This document shows positions 46,968-56,174 of a stretch of 64,000 nucleotides of DNA, piece after piece (position 1 is the stretch's first letter; every line of letters starts with the position of its first letter). Made by a program: the position numbers and the translations under genes. The stretch comes from Paenibacillus sp. P25 (GTDB taxonomy: Bacteria > Bacillota > Bacilli > Paenibacillales > NBRC-103111): contig CP085629.1 of NCBI GenBank assembly GCA_024704175.1, positions 6,014,001 to 6,078,000 on the forward strand, read 5' to 3'. The notes beneath the pieces were generated by a model that saw only the letters and a program-made list of their open reading frames with translations, was not told the DNA's origin and searched no databases.

Positions 46968-47447
46968 TCATGTCTTGCCTTTCAAGCGGAAGAACCATTC
47001 GTAAAACCTTCTCGACAGCCACAGCGTGAGAGTTATGCTAATGAAGGACCAGTACCAGGCCCACCCTTTATATTCAATGAGCTGGGTATACTTCTCAATG
47101 AAATATTCAGGCAGTGTGAGGCCCGAAGCGAATCCCGTATAATACAGACACTGAATCCATCTGCTTCGATGCTGAGGGTAATACAGATTAAAATAGACGC
47201 TGACCGTGGGGAACGCTAAGTATTCAAAGACGAAGCTTGTCTGTGAAGCGACCCGAAAATCCCGGACCGGGTACTCGATCCAGCCCGCTTCCACTACCGT
47301 AAGGCCCAGGATCCACATCGGCATGCCGAAGAAGAGATAAGCCGCCTGCGCCCTTCTCTTCTTCTCTCCCGGCACCAGCCAGAGCCCGATCAGGGAAACC
47401 GCATAGACGATCATGAGAATAATGTAATCTATGGAGACATTCCTCAT
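46968..47447 (-). CDS. CBO0543-type integral membrane protein (copy 1)
   Basis: Intact, 159 residues, four to five membrane helices (YIILMIVYAVSLIGLWLVPG, YLFFGMPMWILGLTVVEAG, FVFEYLAFPTVSVYFNLYYPQ...). The family's hallmark EYPVRDF / FPTVSVYFNLYYP is present. CBO0543 proteins are uncharacterised and abundant in Paenibacillus and related spore formers, often in tandem. The ATG overlaps the stop of copy 2 by four bases, so the pair is translationally coupled and may form a complex. Confidence 0.75.
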   Translation of the reverse strand: MRNVSIDYIILMIVYAVSLIGLWLVPGEKKRRAQAAYLFFGMPMWILGLTVVEAGWIEYPVRDFRVASQTSFVFEYLAFPTVSVYFNLYYPQHRSRWIQCLYYTGFASGLTLPEYFIEKYTQLIEYKGWAWYWSFISITLTLWLSRRFYEWFFRLKGKT

Positions 47448-47935
47448 ACGTGCTTGCCCCTTCGCAGGACAGACTTCCCGTAGAAATACCACAGATAATA
47501 TTTGCGTACCGCATAGAAACTCAGAAACACCAGCGACCATATGCCGTAGCGGTAATACGGGCTGGGACGGATCAGCCCCGTAAAGCGCGCCGTCGCCAGA
47601 ATCAGGCCCGTGAGGCCGCCGACCCACAGCACATTGTAGCCAAGTTTAAGCAGCAAGCTTCGCTTCTCCGGATAATACAAATTGAAGACGATCCCCGCGG
47701 TAGGAAAGAAGACAAAATTAAAGGAAAAATTGGATGCGGTGGCCCGTGAAAATTCCCGGACCGGGTTTTCCACCAAATCGAATTCCACGAGAAGCAAGCT
47801 AACCGACCAGGTGATGACCTGCCCTGCAAAAAAAATGATAGCCGCTTCCCTCCACCGCTCTTTCTTCACACCTATCGCCAAGGCCAGCACACAGATCACC
47901 CAAACGGCGGCCAATATGATACGTTCTTTGGTCAT
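47444..47935 (-). CDS. CBO0543-type integral membrane protein (copy 2)
   Basis: Intact, 163 residues from ATG 47935. Matching landmarks to copy 1: VENPVREFSRATASNFSFNFVFFPTAGIVFNLYYPEKR, four to five helices, basic C-terminus. The frame stays open upstream to 48292 but that part is not hydrophobic and has no homology to copy 1, so I start at the Met preceding the first helix. Its SD is weak (AAGGGGAATA, 11 bases away). Function unknown. Confidence 0.72.
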   Translation of the reverse strand: MTKERIILAAVWVICVLALAIGVKKERWREAAIIFFAGQVITWSVSLLLVEFDLVENPVREFSRATASNFSFNFVFFPTAGIVFNLYYPEKRSLLLKLGYNVLWVGGLTGLILATARFTGLIRPSPYYRYGIWSLVFLSFYAVRKYYLWYFYGKSVLRRGKHV

Positions 47936-48173
47936 GATTGACGCTATTCCCCTTAAGCCGAATCGCAACGGAAGGAAGGTTGCTACTATTCCAATATTTC
48001 CGTATCCCGGGTTTCTTAAACCGGCCCCGGACATTGAAACAATCCCCCGGAAGTGAAGCCAACCTCCGAAGCCTTTACATCGGAACAATGCCTCGTCTAA
48101 TTTCTTTAAACAGCGAAAAAGCCCCGTCCTTTCGGATCGGAGCTCCATGTCGTAAAATAAGTTTAGGCAAGCC

Positions 48174-48491
48174 TTAATCGGCGGAACCGCGCTGCTTCTT
48201 GCGTTTCTTGATCTCCTCCGTGACGATGAAAGCCAGCTCGTCATTCCCAAACAAGGCGAGCACGCCGAGCACCGTATCATCGGGCACCTCACCGGCTTCT
48301 TCCCGGGGCACCGTCAGCTCCAGCGCCTGCTTCAGCGCCGCATTGTCCATCTGATCCGGGTACGCGCTGCGGTACAGCGCTTCGGGATCCAGGCCGTGAT
48401 TCACGCACCACTGGGCGAAGACAAGAATCATCATCTGTTCGTCCCGCTCGTAATTTCGGATAACCTGCTCTTCCAGCTCTTTGCGGTTCAC
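48174..48491 (-). CDS. Conserved protein of unknown function, 105 residues
   Basis: GTG 48491 follows AAAGGAGTTGG. Helical and acidic: LEEQVIRNYERDEQMMILVFAQWCVNHGLDPEALYRSAYPDQ, then LELTVPREEAGEVPDDTVLGVLALFGNDELAFIVTEEI and a KKRKKQRG tail. This looks like a conserved Bacillales cytoplasmic protein (I recall similar short 'AQWCVNHxLDP..LY..AYP' proteins in Bacillus), but no function is known to me. It is divergent from the IF-3 paralogue with a 53-base gap. Confidence 0.65.
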   Translation of the reverse strand: MNRKELEEQVIRNYERDEQMMILVFAQWCVNHGLDPEALYRSAYPDQMDNAALKQALELTVPREEAGEVPDDTVLGVLALFGNDELAFIVTEEIKKRKKQRGSAD

Positions 48492-48544
48492 GCGGAGCCA
48501 ACTCCTTTAGCATTAAGAATGAACCTATTATAACGAAGGATCGG

Positions 48545-49042
48545 ATGGATGCACAAATGATCATGAACGAGAAAATCAAAGCTTCGGAAGTACAGCTTAC
48601 CGGGGTGAACGGCGAGGATCTGGGCATCGTGCCTACCCGTGAAGCCTTGACTATGGCCAAACAGCTCAAGGTCGATCTGGTCTGCGAATCGCTCATGACG
48701 AGCCCGCCGCCCTGCCGGCTGGTCGGCCGCGGTGAGGCCAAGCAGCAGCGACTGCAGGAGAAGCGGCAGGAGCGGAAGCGGGAGCGACCCGCGAAGCTGA
48801 AGGAAATCCGGCTGACGCCTCATATCGAGGATCACGATTATGACACGAAAAGGAATCAGTCCGAGCGGTCGCTTCAAGGTGGAGACGCCGTGCTGCTCGT
48901 CGTGCGGATCCAGGGCAAGGAAGGCGCGAAGGCGAAGGAGTCGCTGGAACGGCTCACGGCCGATCTCGCCCACTGCGGGCGGAAGCGGACCGGCATCCAG
49001 CTGAGCGGCAAGCAGGCGGCGGTGGAGCTGGAGCCGGTTTGA
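48545..49042 (+). CDS. Divergent paralogue of translation initiation factor IF-3
   Basis: Intact, 165 residues. The N-domain is clear: MNEKIKASEVQLTGVNGEDLGIVPTREALTMAKQLKVDLV matches IF-3 'NxxIxAxEVrLI.xxGexLGi...eAL..A....lDLV'. The linker and start of the C-domain also fit (SPPPCRLVGRGEAKQQRLQEKRQERKR, LKEIRLTPHIEDHDYDTK). The C-domain core that binds 16S rRNA has drifted: expected RkFL..GdkVkv.v.FrGRE reads ERSLQGGDAVLLVVRIQGKE. The usual partners rpmI and rplT are absent, so this is not the housekeeping infC. Starts at ATG 48545, 48557 or 48563; AAGGA favours the first. Confidence 0.75.
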   Translation: MDAQMIMNEKIKASEVQLTGVNGEDLGIVPTREALTMAKQLKVDLVCESLMTSPPPCRLVGRGEAKQQRLQEKRQERKRERPAKLKEIRLTPHIEDHDYDTKRNQSERSLQGGDAVLLVVRIQGKEGAKAKESLERLTADLAHCGRKRTGIQLSGKQAAVELEPV

Positions 49043-49186
49043 GCTTGGGCCGGGGGCCCCGCCGAACATAAGACAAACGCCCTCGCTGACTCCGGCGATT
49101 TCACCTGCTGCGAAAGCAGCATCCCCGTCAAGCCGGGTTCCGCGACGGACGGATGCGCAGTTCTTTCACCCCGCCGGAGACAAACT

Positions 49187-49208
49187 AAAAAGACACCCGC
49201 GGGTGTCC
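49187..49208 (-). terminator. Terminator-like palindrome
   Basis: GACACCCGCGGGTGTC preceded by AAAAA, giving a T run only on the minus strand. There is no minus-strand gene directly upstream of it now, so it may be a relic. Confidence 0.4.
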
Positions 49209-49210
49209 CC

Positions 49211-51162
49211 GATACCCTGTTTCTCGAAGGATTACGGTTCCTGCTGGACAGCCTGCAAACGCTCCTGCTGCTCGGGTTCCTTCTGTGGGCCGGTTATGAG
49301 GCGCTCGTCTGCTTTCTGATCGGCTTCGGCCTCGTGCAAAGCCTCCTTTATTCCCGTGCGGACTCGCAGCTGGAACGCAGGAAGGCCGGGCAGACCGCCT
49401 CCTTCCGGCTGGCCGACCATCTCCATAAGCTGATGATTTCCAAGGAGCCGGCCAAAGAAATGCGCATCCTCGGCATCGGCGTCGCCCTCAGGGAGCGCTG
49501 GCGCGAGGCTTACAACGATGCCGGCAGACGGAATGAACAAGCGCTGGTCCGGAGCGAAGCAGTCAAGCTCATGCCGGAAATATCGCTGGCGCTCCTCAGC
49601 GGGGCGGCCGCTTTGCTGGTCCTGCTGACGACTACGGAAGCGGCGCATTCGGCCGGCGATTATGTGCTGCTGTTCCAGTGCGTGACGCCGCTGTCCGGAT
49701 CGGTCCCGGGAGCCGTCCGACAGGCCGGGGCCTTGTCGCAGCTGGCCATCCGTCATGAAGCCTTCGCAGCTTATATGGCTCTCGAAGAAGACGGCTTTGC
49801 CGAAGGCCCGGGGACCCCTCCGGCCGCCGCCGCCCGGTTTGGCGTGCAGGCGGAAAAGCTCCTTTTCCGCTACGATGGCCCGCCGCACAGGCCGCCGGCG
49901 CTGCAGGAGGTCAGCCTGGAGATCGAGAACTTGGCGCTCGATCCGAAAGCGGAGCGGGAGGCCTTTGCCGCATTCGTGCAAGCCGCCGCAGGACGAACGG
50001 CGGTGCTCGTCACCCATCGGCTCGGGGCAGCCCAACTGGCGGACCGCAATATGGTAGGTTGAGGACGTAGCCCAAGCGAAGGCGCGGGAGCGGTTTTTCT
50101 TTTATAAGATTTTCTTATTTTCTTGTTTAAATTGCGGGGTTTAGCGGTGTTACGTATTCTTTCCCAGTGGAACGTCCGGCGCGCAACGATCGTTCTTCCA
50201 ACCGTCCTGAAGCAGTTCACCGCTATGCGGAGAACGTGCGGGATCCGCCTGGCCTGCACCAGGAGCGTCCGCGCCGGTTCTGCTGGCCGCCGCCGCGCGG
50301 CACCGATGCGGAAACGTCCGGCAGCAGCTCAGGCGTCGTGCGGTGAACGGCGGGATCCGTTTGGCTTGCACCCAGGAGCGTCCGCGCCGGTTCTGCTGGC
50401 CGCCGCCGCGGGCATCGATGCGGAAACGTCCGGCAGCAGCTCAGCGTCGTGCGGTGAACGGCGGGATCCGTTTGGCTTGCACTCAGGAGCGTCCGCGCCG
50501 GTTTTGCTGGCCGCCGCCGTGCGGCATCGATGCGGAAACGTCCGGCAGCAGCTCAGCGTCGTGCGGCGAACGGCGGGATCCGTTTGGCTTGTACTCAGGA
50601 GCGTCCGCGCCGGTTCTGCTGGCCGCCGCCGCGCGGCATCGATGCGGAAACGTCCGGCAGCAGCTCAGCGTCGTGCGGCGAACGGCGGGATCCATTTGAC
50701 CTGCACCAGGAGCGTCCGCGCCGGTTCTGCTGGCCGCCGCCGGGCAGGCATCGATGCGGAAACGTCCGGCAGCAGCTCAGCGTCGTGCGGCGAACGGCGG
50801 GATCCGTTTGGCTTGCACTCAGGAGCGTCCGCGCCGGTTCTGCTGGCCGCCGCCGCGCGGCATCGATGCGGAAACGTCCGGCAGCGGCTCAGCGTCGTGC
50901 GGCGAACGGCGGGATCCATTTGACCTGCACCCAGGAGCGTCCGCGCCGGTTCTGCTGGCGACTGGCCGCCGTCGGGTAATCCATTCGGGAACGCCCGGTC
51001 TGTAAATGATTAACTTCTTCAATCTGTGTTTAGTAGTCCAATCTGGAATTGTTTGTCATGAAAGAGGGCCGGATTGCGGAGCAGGGCACGTATGACGAGC
51101 TGATGGAGCGGCAGGGCGAGTACGCCCGGCTCTACCGCCTTCAGGCAGCTTGGTATGTATAA
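49211..51162 (+). pseudogene. ABC exporter subunit, truncated and interrupted by a repeat array
   Basis: From 49211 the frame reads transmembrane-domain sequence (LLLLGFLLWAGYEALVCFLIGFGLVQSLL, MLGRSRADSQLE-like, ALLSGAAALLVLLTTTEAAHS), then ALQEVSLEIE, the opening of the ATPase. It jumps at about 49930 to NLALDPKAEREAFAAF and VLVTHRLGAAQLADR. Walker A, Q-loop, signature and Walker B (~95 residues) are missing. The N-terminal ~100 residues are also gone. After ADR the gene is broken by about 1 kb of 112-base repeats, and its last 35 codons (MKEGRIAEQGTYDELMERQG) follow at 51058-51162. It cannot make a working ATPase; it was the partner of the ABC gene at 51186. Confidence 0.78.
50228..50960. 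repeat. Tandem array of about 6.5 copies of a 112-bp unit
   Basis: The anchor AGGAGCGTCCGCGCCGGTTC recurs at 50261, 50374, 50485, 50597, 50708, 50821 and 50933: spacings 113, 111, 112, 111, 113, 112. Copies differ by few substitutions and 1-2 base indels. Each unit carries ATCGAT and GGATCC sites and the inverted pair CTGCTG / CAGCAG. There are no unique spacers. The unit is not a multiple of three, so the open frames across it are artefacts of its high GC. It lies in an ABC exporter pseudogene. Confidence 0.9.
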
Positions 51163-51185
51163 GGAAAAGACCGGGGAGGACAGGA

Positions 51186-52996
51186 ATGAACCTTTGGAAA
51201 CGGAAACGGCAAACATTCGGCATGCTTAGGCTTCTGCTTCACGTCATGGCCAAGCGACCCCTTATCGCGGCCCTTTGGCTGGCGGTCCCGGGCCTTGCCG
51301 GCCTGATCATCGTCCCGTTAGCGGCGGCCGAACGGCGACTCATCGATATGGCGATCCGGCTCGCAGGCCGGCCATGGGAAGCCGTACTGCAGGCCGCTTG
51401 GCCCCCTCTTCTGCTGCTGGCGGCAAGCTTCTGCCGGGAAAGCGCTGCTCGCGTTCCTGCGCTCCTTCAGCGACGCCGCGATGAACCGCCGGACTTCCCT
51501 GTACGTCCTTGGCCGTATCCAGGACCGTGCCCTGCACGTTCCTTTGGAAAGGCTCGAGGATCCCGGTTATTACGACTGCCTGGGCCGTGCCCAGGCCGCG
51601 GCGGGAGAGAACTTGACCGGTATGCTGAGGCAGGCGGCGGAAACGGTTCGCCTTCTCTTTCTGTTCGGGGGGATGCTGCTCATCGTTTCGGCAGGCCACT
51701 CCCTCATCAGCATCCTGCTGGCGGCCGTAACCCTGTTCGTTCTGATCGGCCGGTCGCGGATTGAAATCGCGGTAAAGCGACTCAACCGGGAATGGACGAC
51801 GGACGGGCGGATGGCGGATTACTTGAAGCATTCCCTAGCCGAGCCCGAGGTGCTGAAGGAGCTCAAGCTGTTCGGCGCGGCAGGTTACATCAAGCGGCTG
51901 TGGAGCGGGCGGATGACGGCCTTTCTCACCCGCCGGAACGACTTCCGCCGGCAGGAGAACCGGATGTCCGCCCGGTTCGCCTTCGCGTACACGGTCGCCG
52001 CCTTTGCCGGCCTAGCCCTGATGGTACAACGGCTTGGGGCCGGTGCGGTCACCGCCGGCATGGCCGCCGTCGTCTTCCAAACCATCTGGCAGGCGCAAAG
52101 CGTGCCGATGCAGCTTTCCTTTGCGCTGAGCAAGCTGTATACCCAGCGGACGATGGCTTCGGATTTGGCCGAGTTTTTGAACGAGCCGGTTTCTGCTTCT
52201 GCGACGAATCTAGGGCTTCCGGGGGAACCGATCCGGTCGATCCGCTTCGAGAACGTTTCCTTCCGTTACCCGGGTTCGGAGCGACCGGTGCTGCGCGATC
52301 TGAACGTCACGCTCCATGCCGGACAAACGGTAGCCCTGGCGGGCGGCAACGGGGCCGGCAAATCCACCTTCGTCAAGCTGATGCTCGGGCTGTTCGAGCC
52401 GACCGGGGGACGGATTTGGATTAACGGGCAGGAGCTTGGAGCGCTGGACCGAAGCTCACTGTGGCGGCGGGTTAGTGCTGTTTTCCAGGATGGCGGCCAT
52501 TACCCGCTCACGGTGCGGGAATATCTGACGGCAGGCATGGTCGCGGGGGCGCCCGATGACCGGGCGTTGATCGAGGCGCTGAACGCCTGCGGGCTTCACT
52601 CTTTGGCGGAGCCGGGCGGCGGCCTGGACGCGAGGCTTACTACCGTCCGGGAGGGGGGACGCGAGCTCTCCGGAGGGCAGTGGCGGCTGGCTGGCTGTAG
52701 CAAGGGCTCTGCTTCGGGAGGGAGAGGTGATCGTCTTCGACGAGCCTACTTCGGCGATGGATCCGAGCGGCGAGCTGGAGCTTTTTCACAGATGCCAAAC
52801 CATGGTGGAAGGCAAGCTCGCCGTATTCATCTCGCACCAGCTGGGGTGGGCCCGGTACTCCGACCGCATCCTCGTTCTGCATGAAGGGCGGATCGCGGAA
52901 GACGGCGACCACGAGCAGCTGTTGGAGCGAAACGGACTGTACGCCGATTCATTCCGCCAGCAGGCTTCCTGGTATGAGCGGGACCGGACGGGATAA
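51186..52996 (+). CDS. ABC exporter, fused TMD-ATPase half-transporter, two frame breaks
   Basis: ATG 51186 follows GGGGAGGAC. Six-helix ABC membrane domain (VMAKRPLIAALWLAVPGLAGLIIVPLAAAERRLID..., LFLFGGMLLIVSAGHSLISILLAAV). Then an ATPase from ~residue 360: IRFENVSFRYPGSERPVLRDLNV, Walker A AGGNGAGKSTFVKL, signature ELSGGQW, Walker B VIVFDEPTSAMDP, H-loop VFISHQLGWARYSDRIL. Breaks near 51440 and 52690. About 600 residues. It would pair with the subunit whose pseudogene lies directly upstream; alone it may be inactive or homodimeric. The cargo (peptide, lipid or drug) is unknown. Confidence 0.83.
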
Positions 52997-53034
52997 GAGC
53001 GGCGCCGTGCCGCCCCCTTGAGGGGATTCCCTTT

Positions 53035-53493
53035 TCAACTCCCGTCCGCTTCCTCTATAAAATCCGCCTTGATCCGATCCTCCGGATCCCAGATGGACCA
53101 GGCGGCTTCCAACAGGTTCCCCTCATTGTCCCTGAAGTAAAAATACCTGGCTTCTCCGGCGCCGAGGGAGGTTAACTCGGTCACCAGTTCAACACCGCTG
53201 TCCTTTAGCTTAAGGTATGTATACTCAATATCAGGACAGTTCATCGCCATAATCGGGAAAGGCCGGCCATGGCGGTGAATCTCCAGCGGCCGGTGCTCGC
53301 TCGTCTCAATGAGCAGGACGGCGATGGCTTGCTCGTGCGGGTAGTGCAGAACGGCGATGAACGACCCCCGGTCCTCGAATTTGGCTTTGAGCTTCAGTCC
53401 CAGGTTCGACACGTACCAGTCGATAGACCGGTCAATATTCGTTGTCGGCACATACGAGTACCCTACTCTTGTGAACAAAAACGGGCTGTTCAT
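53035..53493 (-). CDS. VOC/glyoxalase superfamily protein
   Basis: Intact, 152 residues; ATG 53493 follows GGGAG by eight bases. Two beta-alpha-beta-beta-beta units: RVGYSYVPTTNIDRSIDWYVSNLGLKLKAKF and IEYTYLKLKDSGVELVTELTSL. It ends with YFYFRDNEGNLLEAAWS, which holds the usual metal Glu. Potential metal ligands are fewer than in glyoxalase I, so it may be a thiol transferase, dioxygenase or antibiotic-binding protein. No operon partner; function unresolved. Confidence 0.82.
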   Translation of the reverse strand: MNSPFLFTRVGYSYVPTTNIDRSIDWYVSNLGLKLKAKFEDRGSFIAVLHYPHEQAIAVLLIETSEHRPLEIHRHGRPFPIMAMNCPDIEYTYLKLKDSGVELVTELTSLGAGEARYFYFRDNEGNLLEAAWSIWDPEDRIKADFIEEADGS

Positions 53494-53589
53494 GTTCAGC
53501 GCTCCCTTCGGGTTATTGCGATAAATTCAGACTCTTCCGTAGCGGAGGCAGGGGATTTGATGAACAAACTCAGGAGTACAACCATACCA

Positions 53590-53787
53590 TTACGAAGTCC
53601 CAACAAGCTCCGGGTACTCCGCCTTTAACTGCTCCATCGTATCATAGAGCGGCGTTTCAAATACAAGCTTGGCAGGTGCCTTGTCCGTTTTTCTCTTGAC
53701 GATATGCCCGTAGAACCGGCCCTGCTTCGTGAATACAAACATGGTCTTGTCCGGCTCATGAAGAAGCACATACTGCTCGACAACCAT
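53590..53787 (-). CDS. Small protein of unknown function, 65 residues
   Basis: From ATG 53787 (GGTGGTGG upstream) it reads VVEQYVLLHEPDKTMFVFTKQGRFYGHIVKRKTD and ends YPELVGTS. A compact beta-rich, soluble protein, with two hydrophobic strands and a basic patch. The family is not recognised. The frame extends further upstream (to 53937), but the extra 50 residues are Arg/Cys-rich and unlikely to be translated. Confidence 0.5.
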   Translation of the reverse strand: MVVEQYVLLHEPDKTMFVFTKQGRFYGHIVKRKTDKAPAKLVFETPLYDTMEQLKAEYPELVGTS

Positions 53788-53899
53788 ATGGCCACCACCC
53801 CGGTCTGGATATGATTTACAAATACTGTATTCGCTGTTACCCGCCCGTTCCCTTCTTCTTTCACGAGCCCGCGTTACTTTTTCCATCGCCCCTGTACAG

Positions 53900-53925
53900 C
53901 AAAAAAGACACCCTCCCAGGTGCCT
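53900..53925 (-). terminator. Terminator after the hydroxyacid dehydrogenase
   Basis: On the minus strand GGCACC...GGTGTC followed by TTTTTT, about 55 bases beyond the dehydrogenase stop. Confidence 0.65.
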
Positions 53926-53977
53926 CATATACAGCATACCGCCGCCCGGATTCTGCAGGATTCTGCTGAAACCCGGT

Positions 53978-54922
53978 CTATTTCGCCCTGAGAAACTCCG
54001 CGTTCACTATATTCCGCGCCGCCCCCTGAACGTAGCTCTGAATGTTGCCCAGCGGCTCCTCCATGTTCGCTTCCCGCGCCGTGCGGGTATACCAAGCCGT
54101 TCCCGGTGTGAATACGACGTTATCCAGCGTATAGAGCGGATTGTCTTTGACCGTGACGACATCGTCGAGTCCCGCGCCGGCAATCCGCTTCTCCCGGAGA
54201 AGCGTGTACAGGGCCTCCTCGTCGATCAACCGGCCCCGGCAGGTGTTGATGAGCAGGGCCGCCGGCTTCATGGAAGCCAGCGGCTCCGCCGTCAGCGACC
54301 CCTCCGTCGAGGCGCCCGCCGGGGCATGCAGCGAAATGACGTCGCTCTCCCGCATGAGCTCTCCGAGCTCCTTCATCTCGATCCCCGGTACCGGTTTGCC
54401 GGAGCGGTTCGTCCCGATTACCCTCATCCCGAAGCCGCGGGCGATCCGGGCCGCCGCCTGCCCGATCCGGCCGGTGCCGACGATGCCGAAGGTCCGCCCC
54501 GCCAGTTCCATTCCCAGGAAGGGCCCGTAAACGTGGCTTCCGCCCTGCCTCACGAGGGGATCGGCCCTCAGGAGGCTCCGGTTCACCGCAAGCAGCGGCG
54601 CAAAGACATGCTCCGCCACCGATTGCGCCGAATAGGCCGGGCAATTCGAGACGGGAATCCCCGCCTCGCCCGCCGCTTCCAAATCGATCAGGTCGCAGGA
54701 GGTCATCACGAGACTGATATATTTCAGCCTGCGAAGGTCCCGAAACGCCCTGGCCCGGAGCGGTGTCCATTCCACGATCGCGATGTCCGCGCCCGACAGC
54801 CTTTGCACCGCCGTTTCCTCATCCGGCCGGTCCCGGTATACCTCGAATTCCCCCAGCTTCTCCATCTCGCGTACGAACGAATCCGGCAGGTAAGTGGGTT
54901 CATCCAAATAAACGATTCTCAT
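53978..54922 (-). CDS. D-isomer-specific 2-hydroxyacid dehydrogenase family, atypical active site
   Basis: Intact, 314 residues, starting at ATG 54922, which overlaps the aminotransferase stop by four bases. The NAD-binding Rossmann motif is FGIVGTGRIGQAAARIARGFGMRVIG, and the substrate/cofactor loop INTCRGRLIDEEAL keeps the catalytic Arg. The second residue, normally Glu in 'GLDVFE.EP', is replaced (GLDDVVTVKDNPLY). The catalytic His of 'TPHIAW' is Gly (FTPGTAWYT). It binds NAD but may catalyse a different reaction, or be a CtBP/reductase-like specialised enzyme. Its coupling with an aminotransferase and an EamA exporter suggests a small biosynthetic pathway. Confidence 0.85.
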   Translation of the reverse strand: MRIVYLDEPTYLPDSFVREMEKLGEFEVYRDRPDEETAVQRLSGADIAIVEWTPLRARAFRDLRRLKYISLVMTSCDLIDLEAAGEAGIPVSNCPAYSAQSVAEHVFAPLLAVNRSLLRADPLVRQGGSHVYGPFLGMELAGRTFGIVGTGRIGQAAARIARGFGMRVIGTNRSGKPVPGIEMKELGELMRESDVISLHAPAGASTEGSLTAEPLASMKPAALLINTCRGRLIDEEALYTLLREKRIAGAGLDDVVTVKDNPLYTLDNVVFTPGTAWYTRTAREANMEEPLGNIQSYVQGAARNIVNAEFLRAK

Positions 54923-56054
54923 CCCCGGCTCCACTCTTCCGCCGCATCTTTCAAAATGCCGCAGGCTTCGGCGAACATCGCCGGATTTCGCGCCAGCGCG
55001 ATACGGATGTAGCGCTCGCCCGTCCCCATATCCGCCCAGTAAAAATGATCGCCCGGCAGCACCCCGATGCCAAGCCGGTGCAGGCGGTCCACCAGGGTCC
55101 ACGCTGCGCAGCTTTGGGGTCGGTGATCCGCGGCCATTCGACGCTGATGGCGGAGCCGGGATTTTCCACGTGCAGGCACGAAGACTTAATGGCCTCCCTC
55201 AGCCGCCCGCGGTTCCGGTCGATCGTCTCCCAAATCACGGATGCGAGGCCTTTCTCCTGCGTATCCTTCAAATATTCAATAAGCACTCGAAGGATGATCG
55301 GCGATACATTCAGCAGGATGTCGTTATGAAGCTCCAGCACATCCTCGTACAAATCCGAACTCATGGCGAGGATGCTGCATTTCAGATCCTGTGTCGGCCA
55401 GGTCTTCCCCGTATCCTCCACCAACAGGTAGCGAACCCCTTCGCGCTCCAGCGACTCGTACTGATCCCAGAACGGGTTCCTGGAGAAGAAACGGAACGTG
55501 CAGTCCACGATCAGCAGCTTGTCATACTGCTTGCATAACTTGACCACCCGCTCCCAAGCCTCGGGGGAAAGTTCAAAGCCCGTCGGATTGTTGGGAAGCG
55601 TCAGAAACACCGCATCCGCCTGCAGACTCGCCCAGGTCTCCTCCAGCCGGTCAAACGCCAGCTCCCGCTCATAGAGGGGCGTAAGCTCAACCTTCCTCCG
55701 GCGCAGAATGGTCGCCAGGTTATCGAAGCAAGGATGCAGCAGAGCGGCGGTGAGCCCGTGGGCCGCCAAATAAGTGGCGATCAGATCGGTCGACAGCGAA
55801 GCGGAGTAGCAGAAGAGCGTCCTCGGAAGACCGGCGGCGGAATGCTGACCGGCCAGACCGTAGAAGAGACGGCGAAATTCCCCCTCCAGCTCCGACTGGC
55901 GCGCAGCTTCCGCATCGTAGAAGAGCTCCGGGAGCCGGCTGACGATCTGCCGCTGCCCGGCGGTTTGCGGCTGATGCGCATGGCCGTCCGCCACATTGTA
56001 CGCCCGGTTGATGCCGATCGACTCGTATCTTGTCAGATTGGGTAATCGTTTCAA
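54919..56054 (-). CDS. PLP-dependent aminotransferase class I/II, one frame break
   Basis: ATG 56054. Fold type I landmarks: the NNPTG motif in VFLTLPNNPTGFELSPEAW, Asp in KLLIVDCTFRFFSRN, PLP-binding Lys in LVEDTGKTWPTQDLKCS, and near the end YIRIALARNPAMFAEA with the carboxylate-binding Arg. The frame breaks near 55110; the remaining VDRLHRLGIGVLPGDHFYW completes the small domain. The opening LTRYESIGINRAYNVADGHAHQPQT resembles the aminotransferases found in specialised-metabolite clusters. It is not one of the housekeeping Asp/His types. The downstream dehydrogenase starts within its stop codon, so the two enzymes act together. Confidence 0.83.
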
Positions 56055-56174
56055 CGCAATCCACCCGTCTTTTCCCTGTTTTTTTGGGATAAACCCCTAC
56101 AATATACGGGCCGATGCCAAGGGCTGACACAGCTTGAACGCCCATTTATTGGAAGAAGTTCCGGCAGGTGTATA

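Noticed and set aside
50228..50960. CRISPR array
   Set aside because: Copies are contiguous with no unique spacers, the unit is too long, and no cas genes are present.
50123..51005. Several long open frames through the 112-bp array that look like Arg/Ala-rich repeat proteins
   Set aside because: The unit is about 112 bases, not a multiple of three, so the same DNA is read in all three frames in turn. High GC removes stops, and no frame has a proper SD or conserved fold.
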